NCBI GenBank assembly: GCA_900766045.1
Contig: CAAFTW010000052.1
Span: 1-26,677, forward strand
DNA length: 26,677 bases
Source of the DNA: Clostridia bacterium
Lineage (GTDB): Bacteria > Bacillota > Clostridia > Peptostreptococcales > Anaerovoracaceae
Direction: 5' to 3'
Shown here in pieces: positions 1-7,461 of the stretch. Positions within the stretch are counted from its first letter, which is position 1; every line of letters begins with the position of its first letter. The notes beneath the pieces are model-generated. The model worked only from the letters and a program-made list of their open reading frames with translations. It searched no databases and had not been told where the DNA came from. Both the position numbers and the translations under genes were made by a program.

Positions 1-96
1 AAATATTATATTTTTTCACTGTCTTCTTGACGGGGAGCAGTTCAGAAGCGTCGGGTGGGTGCCCGGGAACCTTGTTGTCGTCTAACGGCCAGACAG

Positions 97-139
97 TAAA
101 AATAATCCCAAAAGCCGGCATATTCCGGCCTTCGGGATT
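97..139 (-). terminator. Probable intrinsic terminator after pepD
   Basis: Read on the minus strand, this follows the pepD stop codon (152-154). It forms a two-level hairpin. The outer stem pairs AATCCC (104-109) with GGGATT (134-139), and the inner stem pairs GCCGG (114-118) with CCGGC (125-129), with small internal loops. Five T residues follow (A98-A102 on the plus strand). Hairpin plus T-run directly after a stop codon is the standard intrinsic terminator layout. The internal loop makes the stem imperfect. Confidence 0.7.
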
Positions 140-151
140 GTTCATGCTTAT

Positions 152-1987
152 TTACAGCTCCGCCAGCAGGCGCTTCAGCACCTGATAGGTTTTTTCCGTC
201 GAGGAAATGGACAGGCGCTCGTAAACCGAATGGGCGTTTTCTGCGGTCGGACCGACAGAGATAATATCTAGATCGTCGCCAAAGTGATCACAGAGGATAC
301 CGCACTCGAGACTTGCCGGAACGGCGGTACGCTCCGGGGATTCGCCGGTTTCCTCTTTATAGGCCTGCTCATAGGCATCGGCCAGCGGAGACTGCGGGTC
401 TGCATTCCAGGCACGGTAATTGTCGTAGGTCATGATATCGCCCTCGAGGCTTTCTGCCAGGGTCTCGATGCGCTCGGCCAGGAAGTATTTCCGAGTCTCT
501 GAGAAGCTTCTGATCAGGCCGCGGGCATGGAATTCGTTTCTGCGCAGTTCTGCCTGGGACGTGACTGTGGAAACTTCTGGAAGGCCCTTGTAAACCGGGC
601 TCATGCGGATAATGCCGCGCGGGACGCACATAAAGTATGACAGAATCGCCCGGGTGCTTTTTTCATCCAGAGGAATCTGCAGGGACTCTTTTTCACCGAC
701 TCGGCGGTAAATGCGCACGTCCGGCTCCGGCGGCAGCTGGGTTCCTGCGGAAACCACTGTGTTCGTGTGCATGACTACCTGCTTCTTGGCGGCCTTCTGC
801 CAGAAGGAATCGTCTGCTCCGGCCGTTCTGCCGGCTGTCCGCCCGGATGCACCCGAGCTTCTGCCAGAGCAGCTGAAGAAGGAATCGCTCACCGCGCCGC
901 GTCTTTCTGCCGCGGAGCCTTTGAAGCCCAGCCTTCCTGCATCCGCCACGCTGCCGTATCCGCCGCCTGTGCCAGTACCGTTTCCGGCGCGGCTTCCGCC
1001 AATTCCGCCTGCACTGCCTGAAGCGCTTTCTTCATCCATAATATCGACTTCGATCTGCAGGTCCGGGTCCGTATCCTCATATTCCTTACTCAGAATTTCC
1101 TGCAGCTTCTCACTGATTTCCGTTATGCGCGGGACGCCCTGCGGTGTGGTCACGATCTCTGCCTCTGCATGGGACGGAATCACGTTCAGACGTTCTGAAC
1201 TGTGCATATTCACCAGACGCAGCGGTGCTGTATGGAAAAGCTCGTAGATGACGCGTCCCAGCAGCATGAGGGCATTTCCTCTTCCTGACAGAATATCCCG
1301 GCCGCTGTGCCCGCCCTTCAGTCCCCGCACGGACACTCTGCACGCAATGCTTCCCGAAACCGGCTTTCTCTTAATCGGGATCACGGTTTCCACAGACATC
1401 CCGCCGGTGCTTCCCAGAACCAGCTTTCCGTCATCGTGAGTATCCAGATTGATGCAGCGGCGGGCAGTCAGAGCCTTCAGGATATGATCATCCATACGTT
1501 CCGCACCTTTCATGCCGATTTCATCGTCCGAGGTAAACACGGCCTCAATTTTTGGGTGACAGAGCGTATCGTCAGCCAGTATGGCCAGCATCATGGCGCA
1601 GCCGATTCCGTCGTCCGCGCCCAGGGTCGTGCCTCTGGCCTTCATCCAGTCCCCGTCCGTATACGTTGAAATTCCATAAGTCCTCGGGTCTTTACCTGCC
1701 TCTTCCGACACTTCCACGACCATATCCATATGCGCCTGAAGCATAATCGGCGGACGGCCTTCCATGCCCTTTGAAGCCGGTTTGACGATCACCACATTAT
1801 TACAGGCATCCACGGTGCAGGAAAGCTGCCGTTTCTCCGCGAACGACAGAAGATATCCTGCCGCCTGGTCTGTGCCGCACGAAGCTCTCGGAATCTTCGA
1901 CAACTCCCTGAAATACTGAAATACATCCTTTGGCTCCGGTTCCAGATTCTCCAGAGCATCCATAAACGATATACTGTGCTTATCCAT
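152..1987 (-). CDS. pepD: Aminoacyl-histidine dipeptidase (PepD, M20 family) with Gly/Ser-rich insertion
   Basis: A cytosolic zinc metallopeptidase of family M20 that cleaves Xaa-His and other dipeptides. Visible motifs, numbered from the chosen start: LQAHMDMV (metal His86, Asp88), GADDGIG near 125, TSDDEIG with the catalytic-type Glu156, GGHSG of the lid domain, and a C-terminal ENAHSV metal His. The frame stays open to 2080, but I choose the ATG at 1987: a GAGG-type site lies upstream, family similarity begins there, and a terminator-like hairpin (2026-2055) sits inside the extension. The product is 611 residues against about 480-490 for the family. The excess is an insertion at residues 320-433 whose first 80 or so residues are Gly/Ser/Ala-rich. 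The gene is last in the gmk-rpoZ-pepD direction, in the position where coaBC often follows rpoZ. Family assignment is firm; the role of the insertion is unknown. Confidence 0.9.
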   Translation of the reverse strand: MDKHSISFMDALENLEPEPKDVFQYFRELSKIPRASCGTDQAAGYLLSFAEKRQLSCTVDACNNVVIVKPASKGMEGRPPIMLQAHMDMVVEVSEEAGKDPRTYGISTYTDGDWMKARGTTLGADDGIGCAMMLAILADDTLCHPKIEAVFTSDDEIGMKGAERMDDHILKALTARRCINLDTHDDGKLVLGSTGGMSVETVIPIKRKPVSGSIACRVSVRGLKGGHSGRDILSGRGNALMLLGRVIYELFHTAPLRLVNMHSSERLNVIPSHAEAEIVTTPQGVPRITEISEKLQEILSKEYEDTDPDLQIEVDIMDEESASGSAGGIGGSRAGNGTGTGGGYGSVADAGRLGFKGSAAERRGAVSDSFFSCSGRSSGASGRTAGRTAGADDSFWQKAAKKQVVMHTNTVVSAGTQLPPEPDVRIYRRVGEKESLQIPLDEKSTRAILSYFMCVPRGIIRMSPVYKGLPEVSTVTSQAELRRNEFHARGLIRSFSETRKYFLAERIETLAESLEGDIMTYDNYRAWNADPQSPLADAYEQAYKEETGESPERTAVPASLECGILCDHFGDDLDIISVGPTAENAHSVYERLSISSTEKTYQVLKRLLAEL

Positions 1988-2025
1988 ATATTCATCCTCA
2001 TCCCTGCGCGACTCGCTAAAACCAC

Positions 2026-2055
2026 AAAAAGACCGCGACCCCATTACGGGGCTGC
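2026..2055 (-). terminator. Candidate intrinsic terminator between rpoZ and pepD
   Basis: On the minus strand, GCAGCCCC (2055-2048) pairs with GGGGTCGC (2042-2035) around a five-base loop, with one A-C mismatch and one G-T pair. After GGTC, five T residues follow (A2026-A2030 on the plus strand). It lies 55 bases after the rpoZ stop and upstream of the pepD start. It may end or attenuate gmk-rpoZ transcription. The four-base gap between stem and T-run lowers confidence. Confidence 0.5.
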
Positions 2056-2109
2056 AGCCTCTCTCTTTCAATCTGCACACATCTCTGTGTCCATTGCGTC
2101 CGCCTTTCG

Positions 2110-2502
2110 TTATTCCTCCGGAGTCTCGTCCTCTGCCGGCGCATCTTCCTGAACGTCTTCACCGGCAGCGTCTCCGAGAATATCGGTGTCTCCCTCAGCC
2201 TTCAGCTGGGAAATTTCTTCCTCAGTGAGCGGTTCAGCGCCGACCTGCTCCGCCAGATCCTCCAGGTTCATGCCGATGTCCTCAGCCTCATCTGCCAGCG
2301 CGATTGCCGGACGCTTGTAAGTGATCAGGTCCTCAGAAATCTCCTTTGCGGCCATGGAAACCGGACGATCGCTGTCACAGTCCGTCAGCTCCGGTTTGCC
2401 GTCAATCAGATCTCTCGCGCGCTTTGCCGCCAGAATGCACAGTGTGTACTGACTGTCGACTTTTTTCTTCAGCTCATTAATTGATGGATATAACATGGAC
2501 AT
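2110..2502 (-). CDS. rpoZ: RNA polymerase omega subunit with acidic C-terminal extension
   Basis: Omega binds the beta-prime subunit and helps RNA polymerase assembly and stability. The N-terminal half has the family signature: MSMLYPSINEL, then an Ala-rich KRARDLIDG helix and an AAKEI helix. The frame extends to 2571, but the ATG at 2502 is chosen because a perfect AGGAGG lies ten bases upstream; a second ATG at 2496 is too far from it. The product is 130 residues, longer than the 65-90 usual in Bacillota. The excess is a strongly acidic tail, with Glu/Asp dominating the last 40 residues. The gene follows gmk, as in many Bacillota, but after an unusually long 281-base gap. Identity is well supported; any function of the tail is unknown. 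Confidence 0.9.
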   Translation of the reverse strand: MSMLYPSINELKKKVDSQYTLCILAAKRARDLIDGKPELTDCDSDRPVSMAAKEISEDLITYKRPAIALADEAEDIGMNLEDLAEQVGAEPLTEEEISQLKAEGDTDILGDAAGEDVQEDAPAEDETPEE

Positions 2503-2783
2503 GGTTGCTTTTCCTCCTGTTTCCGCGGACAAAACCCACACCTGCAAGGCCGCGTCCTTTCTGACGCGCACCCGTAACGTTTCCGGTTCTTCTGTCCGTG
2601 CCTTCTGTGCAGTATTCTCTGTATAGTCAATCCCGGCCTCTGTTACGAGAGCTCCGCATAAGCTGCGCTCCGCATTCCCGCCGGATGTCTGTTTTCTGAT
2701 TTATAAGGAATGAATTCTTTTGATCGGATTTCTCTGATTTCACCCCGAAATCTCTGGCTGTCTGCCGGATCATTACCGCTCTT

Positions 2784-3404
2784 TTACTCAGCTCCGTAAT
2801 TTTTCAGCAGTTCCTCAACACCGTCTTCCACTTTCTGATGCTCGGCGGTAAAAATCGCCTTTGCCTCAGCAACAGCCTGCTCCAGATCATCGTTTACAAC
2901 ATAGTAGTCGTAGTCTCTGATGTGAGAAACCTCGCTTTTCGTCTTGGAAAGTCTCAATTCTACAGCCTCTTCCGTTTCTGTTCCGCGTCCGGTCAGGCGC
3001 TTTCTCAGAACATCCATGGAAGGCGGCAGAATAAAGATAAACGTGCTTTCCGGTCTGGATTTCTTCACGTTCATGGCGCCCTGGATATCGATTTCCAGAA
3101 TGACGTCTGTACCGGCCTCCAGCTTTTCTTCCACATAAGCCTTCGGTGTGCCGTAATAGTTTTCATAAACTGCGGCGTATTCCAGAAGGCCTCCACGCTC
3201 GATTTCCTGCTCGAACTCTTCCTTTGTCTTAAAGAAGTAGCTGACTCCGTCGACTTCTCCTTCTCTCGGCGCTCTGGTCGTCATCGATACGGAAAGTGCC
3301 AGATCTTCAGGATCGCTGTCCTCGATCAGCCTCTTGCAGATGGTGCCTTTGCCCGCACCGGAAGGACCTGAAATAACAAAAAGTTTTCCGCGTTTCTCGT
3401 TCAT
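2784..3404 (-). CDS. gmk: Guanylate kinase
   Basis: Phosphorylates GMP to GDP with ATP in the cytosol, an essential step in GTP and dGTP supply and in recycling after (p)ppGpp metabolism. The P-loop GPSGAGKGT is at residues 13-21, followed by the GMP-binding TTRAPREGEVDG segment, a Tyr-rich EYAAVYENYYGTPK stretch and DVILEIDIQGA. The 206-residue length is normal. The ATG at 3404 has GGAGG seven bases upstream, and a good promoter sits at 3441-3469. It lies between yicC and rpoZ, the typical Bacillota order. remA, often found between yicC and gmk, is absent: only 80 bases separate them. Confidence 0.97.
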   Translation of the reverse strand: MNEKRGKLFVISGPSGAGKGTICKRLIEDSDPEDLALSVSMTTRAPREGEVDGVSYFFKTKEEFEQEIERGGLLEYAAVYENYYGTPKAYVEEKLEAGTDVILEIDIQGAMNVKKSRPESTFIFILPPSMDVLRKRLTGRGTETEEAVELRLSKTKSEVSHIRDYDYYVVNDDLEQAVAEAKAIFTAEHQKVEDGVEELLKNYGAE

Positions 3405-3440
3405 CCGAATTCCTCCAAATGCATCTTACTACGAACTCTT

Positions 3441-3469
3441 ATTTTAGCATGAAATCCGCTGTTTTTCAA
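3441..3469 (-). promoter_or_regulatory. Sigma-A-type promoter for gmk
   Basis: On the minus strand, TTGAAA (3469-3464) and TAAAAT (3446-3441) are separated by exactly 17 bases. TGC directly before the -10 box gives an extended -10. Transcription would start around 3434 and give a leader of about 30 bases. gmk-rpoZ can therefore be expressed independently of yicC. Confidence 0.75.
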
Positions 3470-3484
3470 CTGTTATTCACGCCG

Positions 3485-4372
3485 CTATTCGATATTCTGC
3501 ACCTGTTCGCGGATTTTCTCGATCTCTGCCTTGCACTTCAGAACCAGGCGGGTGATTTCCAGGTCGTTCGCCTTGGACCCGATGGTATTTGCCTCGCGGT
3601 TCATCTCCTGAACCAGGAAGTCCAGCTTCTTTCCGTCGGCCTCTTCATCGCTGGTGATAATCGCTTTCATCTGGTCCAGATGGCTCTTCAGGCGGATCAG
3701 CTCCTCCGTGATATTGGCCTTATCCGCAAACATCGCAACCTCCACCGCCAGACGGTCTTCCGGGACCTCCACGGAAGAATCAGAAAGCAGGTCCTTAATC
3801 CGCTCCTGCAGCTTGTCGCGGTACTCTTCCGGTACATGCTCAGAACGCGTTTCAATCGACTCCACGTAACCTTTCACCAGATCAGCACGCATCAGAAGAT
3901 CCTTTGCCAGCTTCTCGCCCTCGATCAGACGCATGCTGCTCAGATTTTCTGCCGCCTGCTCTGCCGCTGCCTCACAGGCTTTCACAATGGCCTCTTCATC
4001 CGCCACAGAAGGCTCTTCCTTAAACACATCCGGAAGCGAAGCCGCCAGAGCTATCGAAAGATCTCCCTCCAGGTTATATTCCGATTTCATTCTGCGCAGA
4101 CTGTCCATGTACTGATCCAGAACCGGGCGATTGAGTGAAATTTTCACATCGCTGTCTTTCAGCAGATCGATGGTGATTCTGCAGTCTGCCTTTCCGCGCC
4201 GGATATGCTTCTTCACGGCCTTTCTGACCGGATCCTCCGCAAACGAATACGCATATGGCAGCTTTACCGCAACATCGCAGTAGCGGTGATTCACGGAGCG
4301 GATTTCCGCCGTCACAGAACGCTCCTCATCCCGGTATTCACCGCGTCCAAACCCTGTCATGCTTCTGATCAT
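3485..4372 (-). CDS. yicC: YicC/YloC family endoribonuclease
   Basis: A member of the YicC/YloC family. Characterised members in E. coli and B. subtilis are described as endoribonucleases, forming cytosolic oligomers. The N-terminus MIRSMTGFGRGE is the family hallmark, followed by the EIRSVNHRYCDVAVKLP segment. The C-terminus has the conserved KKLDFLVQEMNREANTIGSK run near the metal-binding Glu residues. I choose the ATG at 4372 over the upstream one at 4399 because GGGAGG lies nine bases before it and family similarity begins there. Length is 295 residues, typical. It is divergent from rqcH and upstream of gmk; rqcH, yicC and gmk are frequent neighbours in Bacillota. A promoter lies at 4418-4446. 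Confidence 0.93.
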   Translation of the reverse strand: MIRSMTGFGRGEYRDEERSVTAEIRSVNHRYCDVAVKLPYAYSFAEDPVRKAVKKHIRRGKADCRITIDLLKDSDVKISLNRPVLDQYMDSLRRMKSEYNLEGDLSIALAASLPDVFKEEPSVADEEAIVKACEAAAEQAAENLSSMRLIEGEKLAKDLLMRADLVKGYVESIETRSEHVPEEYRDKLQERIKDLLSDSSVEVPEDRLAVEVAMFADKANITEELIRLKSHLDQMKAIITSDEEADGKKLDFLVQEMNREANTIGSKANDLEITRLVLKCKAEIEKIREQVQNIE

Positions 4373-4417
4373 TTTTCCTTGCCTCCCGCTAATTTTCAAT
4401 CATGCATACTTATGATT

Positions 4418-4446
4418 ATTTTAACACAGGCCTCTTCTCTTTACAA
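4418..4446 (-). promoter_or_regulatory. Promoter for yicC
   Basis: On the minus strand, TTGTAA (4446-4441) and TAAAAT (4423-4418) are separated by 17 bases. The -35 box covers almost the same bases as the -35 box of the divergent rqcH promoter (4440-4445). The -35 match is four of six, so this call is weaker than its partner. Confidence 0.55.
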
Positions 4447-4469
4447 TTACAGAAGAGCTGGCATATAAT
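4440..4469 (+). promoter_or_regulatory. Promoter for rqcH
   Basis: TTTACA (4440-4445) and a perfect TATAAT (4464-4469) are 18 bases apart, or TTACAA with 17. The start point would be near 4476, giving a leader of about 110 bases before rqcH. That leader contains two small inverted repeats: GCGCC 4479-4483 with GGCGC 4504-4508, and CACGG 4547-4551 with CCGTG 4558-4562. The second sits just ahead of the ribosome binding site. Confidence 0.7.
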
Positions 4470-4585
4470 AGATGTATTGCGCCCTGCCGCTTTGAATTTT
4501 TAAGGCGCAGGCCGGTTCATTCTGAACTTTTCAGGGACAAAATATACACGGGCAAGGCCGTGATTAAGATAAGGAGCTGATTGTT

Positions 4586-6271
4586 ATGGCATTTGACGGA
4601 ATCGTAACCGCCGCAATGGCCGGAGAACTCCGTGAACAGATATTATACGGAAAAATTGATAAGATTTACCAGCCGGAATCCAGCGAGCTGGTCCTGCATA
4701 TACATACGAAGAACGGGAATAAGAGGCTGTACGCGACGGTGGACTCTTCCGCATCCTGCGTCCGCCTGATCGATAAGAATCCGCTGAACCCTCCGGCGCC
4801 GCTGCCCTTCTGCATGCTGTTAAGAAAACACCTGCAGAGCGGCCGCATCACCAGCGTGGAGCAGAAGGATTCGGAAAGAATTCTAGAAATCTGCGTGGAA
4901 ACGCTGAATGAACTGGGATTTACCGTGAATAAGAAGCTGATTTTTGAAATCATGGGAAAGCACAGCAACATTGTGCTGGTAGAGATGTCCACGGGAAAGA
5001 TTATCGACTGCATCAAAAAGATTTCCCTGGATGAGAGCCGGGCCCGTCAGGTGCTGCCGGGCATGACCTACACCTATCCGCCGGCGCAGGATAAGATTCC
5101 CTTCCGGGAGATCACGGAAGAAGAACTTGAACATGCAGGAGATACGCCGAAGGCCATTCTGTCAAAAGTCGGGGGAATCGCGCCGTGTTTCGCGAGAGAA
5201 CTGTTCGCAGCGCCCAGCCGTTACGCCTTGCTCAGGAAGTTTTTGTCGAGGATCGAAGATAATGCCCTGGAAGCTGTGGTTTATGAGGATGAGCAGGGGA
5301 AACCGGTGGAATTCTATATGGCCCCGCTCTCTGAGTATGAGAACAGCTGCAAACGCCTGGACTTCGACTCACTGAGCCACGCCTGCGGATATTTCTATGA
5401 GCACCGGAACGCGACCAACCGCGCGCGGCAGAAATCCCACAGTCTCGTTCACTCTGTGAAGAACCGCCTGGATAAGCTCTATCTGAAAAAGCAGCGTCTG
5501 AATGAGGACCTGCTGAAGGCGGAAAACTCCGACCAGCTGCGTCTCTACGGCGAGCTGCTGACGGCGAACATGCACCTGATTCAGCCGGGCATGAAGGAAG
5601 TTACGGTTACGAATTACTATAACAATAAAGAAATCACGATTCCTCTGGATCCGCGCTGGTCTCCGAATAAGAACGCGCAGAATTATTTCAAACAATACGG
5701 AAAGGCGAAAACCGCCGTGCATGAGAAGAAGGCGCAGCTGAAGGAAAATCAGGAGAATATCGACTATCTGGAGTCGGTTTATACTTATCTGAATAATACG
5801 GACAGCATCCGGGACATTGAGGACCTGCGGCAGGAACTGGAGGAAGAGGGCTGGATCCGCCCGCGCAAGGCTGCAAACCGCCGGAAAAAGCCGAAGTTCC
5901 GCCCGCATCCTTTGAAGTACCAGACGAGCGACGGATTTACGGTTCTGGTAGGACGGAATAATAAGGAAAACGATGCACTGACGCTGAAGCTGGCGTCGAA
6001 GAACGATTACTGGCTGCATACCAAGGATATTCCTGGATCCCACGTCATTCTGGAAACCCAGGGAAAGGAGCTGACAGAAACCGCCGTTATGGAGGCTGCC
6101 GCCATTGCCGCCTACCACAGCAAAGCCAGGACGTCGGAAAATGTCCCGGTGGACTACGTCCGCGTCCGTTACGTGAAGAAACCGAACGGTGCAAAACCGG
6201 GCATGGTGATCTTCACCCACAACCGAACGGTTTACGTCAACCCGAAGGAGCCGGACGGACAGAACGGTTAA
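4586..6271 (+). CDS. rqcH: RqcH ribosome quality-control factor (NFACT family)
   Basis: The bacterial NEMF/Rqc2 homologue. It binds obstructed 50S subunits carrying peptidyl-tRNA and adds C-terminal alanine tails that mark the stalled peptide for proteolysis. The NFACT-N domain occupies roughly residues 1-270, starting MAFDGIVTAAMAGEL. An ER pair at 97-98 aligns, as I recall, with the functionally important Asp-Arg of B. subtilis RqcH. A long charged coiled coil spans about 280-410. The NFACT-R domain follows (FTVLVGRNNKEND, then DYWLHTKDIPGSHVI). Older annotation calls the family fibronectin-binding protein. Length 561 is normal. AAGGAG lies nine bases before the ATG. It is the only long plus-strand gene here and converges with relQ. 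Confidence 0.93.
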   Translation: MAFDGIVTAAMAGELREQILYGKIDKIYQPESSELVLHIHTKNGNKRLYATVDSSASCVRLIDKNPLNPPAPLPFCMLLRKHLQSGRITSVEQKDSERILEICVETLNELGFTVNKKLIFEIMGKHSNIVLVEMSTGKIIDCIKKISLDESRARQVLPGMTYTYPPAQDKIPFREITEEELEHAGDTPKAILSKVGGIAPCFARELFAAPSRYALLRKFLSRIEDNALEAVVYEDEQGKPVEFYMAPLSEYENSCKRLDFDSLSHACGYFYEHRNATNRARQKSHSLVHSVKNRLDKLYLKKQRLNEDLLKAENSDQLRLYGELLTANMHLIQPGMKEVTVTNYYNNKEITIPLDPRWSPNKNAQNYFKQYGKAKTAVHEKKAQLKENQENIDYLESVYTYLNNTDSIRDIEDLRQELEEEGWIRPRKAANRRKKPKFRPHPLKYQTSDGFTVLVGRNNKENDALTLKLASKNDYWLHTKDIPGSHVILETQGKELTETAVMEAAAIAAYHSKARTSENVPVDYVRVRYVKKPNGAKPGMVIFTHNRTVYVNPKEPDGQNG

Positions 6272-6288
6272 CATTTCTGATGCAGCAG

Positions 6289-6351
6289 GATCCGAAACTG
6301 TCGGAAATTGTCTCTCTGACGCTGATTCTCCGACAGTTATGATTTCGGATC
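6289..6351. repeat. Large imperfect hairpin between convergent rqcH and relQ
   Basis: The outer arms GATCCGAAA (6289-6297) and TTTCGGATC (6343-6351) pair over nine bases. The inner arms CTGTCGGA (6298-6305) and TCCGACAG (6329-6336) pair over eight, with a six-base bulge on one side only. It lies midway between the stop codons of two convergent genes, so it may stop transcription in both directions. There is no T-run on either strand, so a classic intrinsic terminator is not established. Confidence 0.6.
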
Positions 6352-6405
6352 AAGTCATTTTCCCGAACTTCGTGCAACAGCCCCATTTCTACTCAAATAC
6401 GAATT

Positions 6406-7356
6406 TTACTTATACATAACTGCCGAATCCGGACGCTCGTTCTTCTCATCCAGACGGGTTGCCTTATGCTCACGCTCCAGTACGTTGATGCGCTCTCTGA
6501 TCTGCAGCATCTTGGCGTCGGTGTCGGCGATTGTGTCGGCACATTTCTTTAAATCATCGTAAATCGCCGCTGTGGTTTCCTGCGGAAGCGCCTTCTTATA
6601 TTTCATCCGGTGCTCCAGGCTCGCCCAGTAATCCATGGCAACTGTCCTGATCTGGACCTCAACACGCATCGGACGCTTCTCGTTGGAGAAGAATACCGGC
6701 ACCTCAACGATCATATGAAAACTTCTGTAGCCGTTCGGCTTCGGATGCTTGATGTAATCCTTCACCTGAATCAGCGTGATGTCGTCCTGCTGGGCCAGCA
6801 TCTTCGCAACTCTGTAAATATCATCCTGGAAAGGGCAGATCACACGCACGCCGGCCACATCGTTCAGATTCTGTTCGATCGACGCTACGGAAATTTCATT
6901 TCCCTGGCGGATCAGCTTCTCGTAAATACTCTGCGGTTTTTTTCTTCTGGTAATGATGGAAGAAATCGGGTTAGAATCTCCGCGGAGAGTCATCTCATCG
7001 TTCAGGATTTCCAGCTTGGTTCTGACTTCGCGGATTGCTGAATCATAGCGCATCATCAGAACATCAAAACCTTCCTGACGCGTCAGCACGGTTTCCGGAT
7101 GGGAATGCGCAATCTCCATCAGGGCTTCACTGATTTCCTCTTCAGAAACCCCCTCCGGAATCTCATTTCCCGCCTTGCGGACATATTCCGGAATCTTCCC
7201 GGAAGCGGTCTGATTCTTCTGCGGTGCATCGGAACCGCGTGCAGCCGCGTCTCCTTCCTTCTCACCGGACCGGCCCATCGGCATGTACCCCGCATGCGGA
7301 AAAGCACCGGCTCCGGACTGGTGCTGCAGACGATTTTCTTGCATTGTTTCAGACAT
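6406..7356 (-). CDS. relQ: RelQ-type small alarmone synthetase with N-terminal extension
   Basis: A (p)ppGpp synthetase: a RelA/SpoT synthetase domain without a hydrolase domain. It transfers pyrophosphate from ATP to GDP or GTP. Signatures are a charged TRRKKPQSIYEKL run (about 137-149), LNDVAGVRVICPFQDDIY, KDYIKHPKPNGYRSFH (about 199-214) and EVQIRTVAMDYWASLEH with the catalytic Glu near 233. Order and spacing match RelQ/YjbM rather than full-length Rel. The start at 7356 is set by AGAGGAG six to seven bases upstream; the ATG at 7374 has no site. Length is 316 residues against about 210-230 for RelQ, because about 94 low-complexity residues precede the usual start. It is monocistronic with a promoter at 7431-7461. 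RelP/YwaC is the alternative subfamily. Confidence 0.88.
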   Translation of the reverse strand: MSETMQENRLQHQSGAGAFPHAGYMPMGRSGEKEGDAAARGSDAPQKNQTASGKIPEYVRKAGNEIPEGVSEEEISEALMEIAHSHPETVLTRQEGFDVLMMRYDSAIREVRTKLEILNDEMTLRGDSNPISSIITRRKKPQSIYEKLIRQGNEISVASIEQNLNDVAGVRVICPFQDDIYRVAKMLAQQDDITLIQVKDYIKHPKPNGYRSFHMIVEVPVFFSNEKRPMRVEVQIRTVAMDYWASLEHRMKYKKALPQETTAAIYDDLKKCADTIADTDAKMLQIRERINVLEREHKATRLDEKNERPDSAVMYK

Positions 7357-7430
7357 AGTAATCTCCTCTACCATATTACAGCTTTCTAAAACTTGCTGCT
7401 TTCTATTTCTATTCTACCCCAACTATACTC

Positions 7431-7461
7431 ATTATACCCGATTTTGTTAATATATTGTCAA
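7431..7461 (-). promoter_or_regulatory. Promoter for relQ
   Basis: On the minus strand, a perfect TTGACA (7461-7456) and a perfect TATAAT (7436-7431) are separated by 19 bases, two more than optimal. Both hexamers are consensus in AT-rich intergenic DNA in front of a monocistronic gene. The long spacer suggests weak or activator-dependent use. The leader would be about 70 bases. Confidence 0.6.

Noticed and set aside
711..1247. 178-residue Pro-rich plus-strand ORF
   Set aside because: It lies antisense to the Gly/Ser-rich insertion of pepD; the Pro runs are the complement of Gly codons. No ribosome binding site or family match.
2627..2773. 48-codon minus-strand ORF between gmk and rpoZ
   Set aside because: Starts 10 bases after the gmk stop but has only a weak AGAGCGG site, basic and Ser-rich composition and no recognisable motif.
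3419..4138. 239-residue plus-strand ORF
   Set aside because: Antisense to yicC, whose motifs and start signals are clear; His/Leu/Gln-rich composition is typical of a shadow frame.
5369..6274. 301-residue minus-strand ORF
   Set aside because: Antisense to rqcH; Val/Arg/Leu/Gln-rich with no domain and no ribosome binding site.
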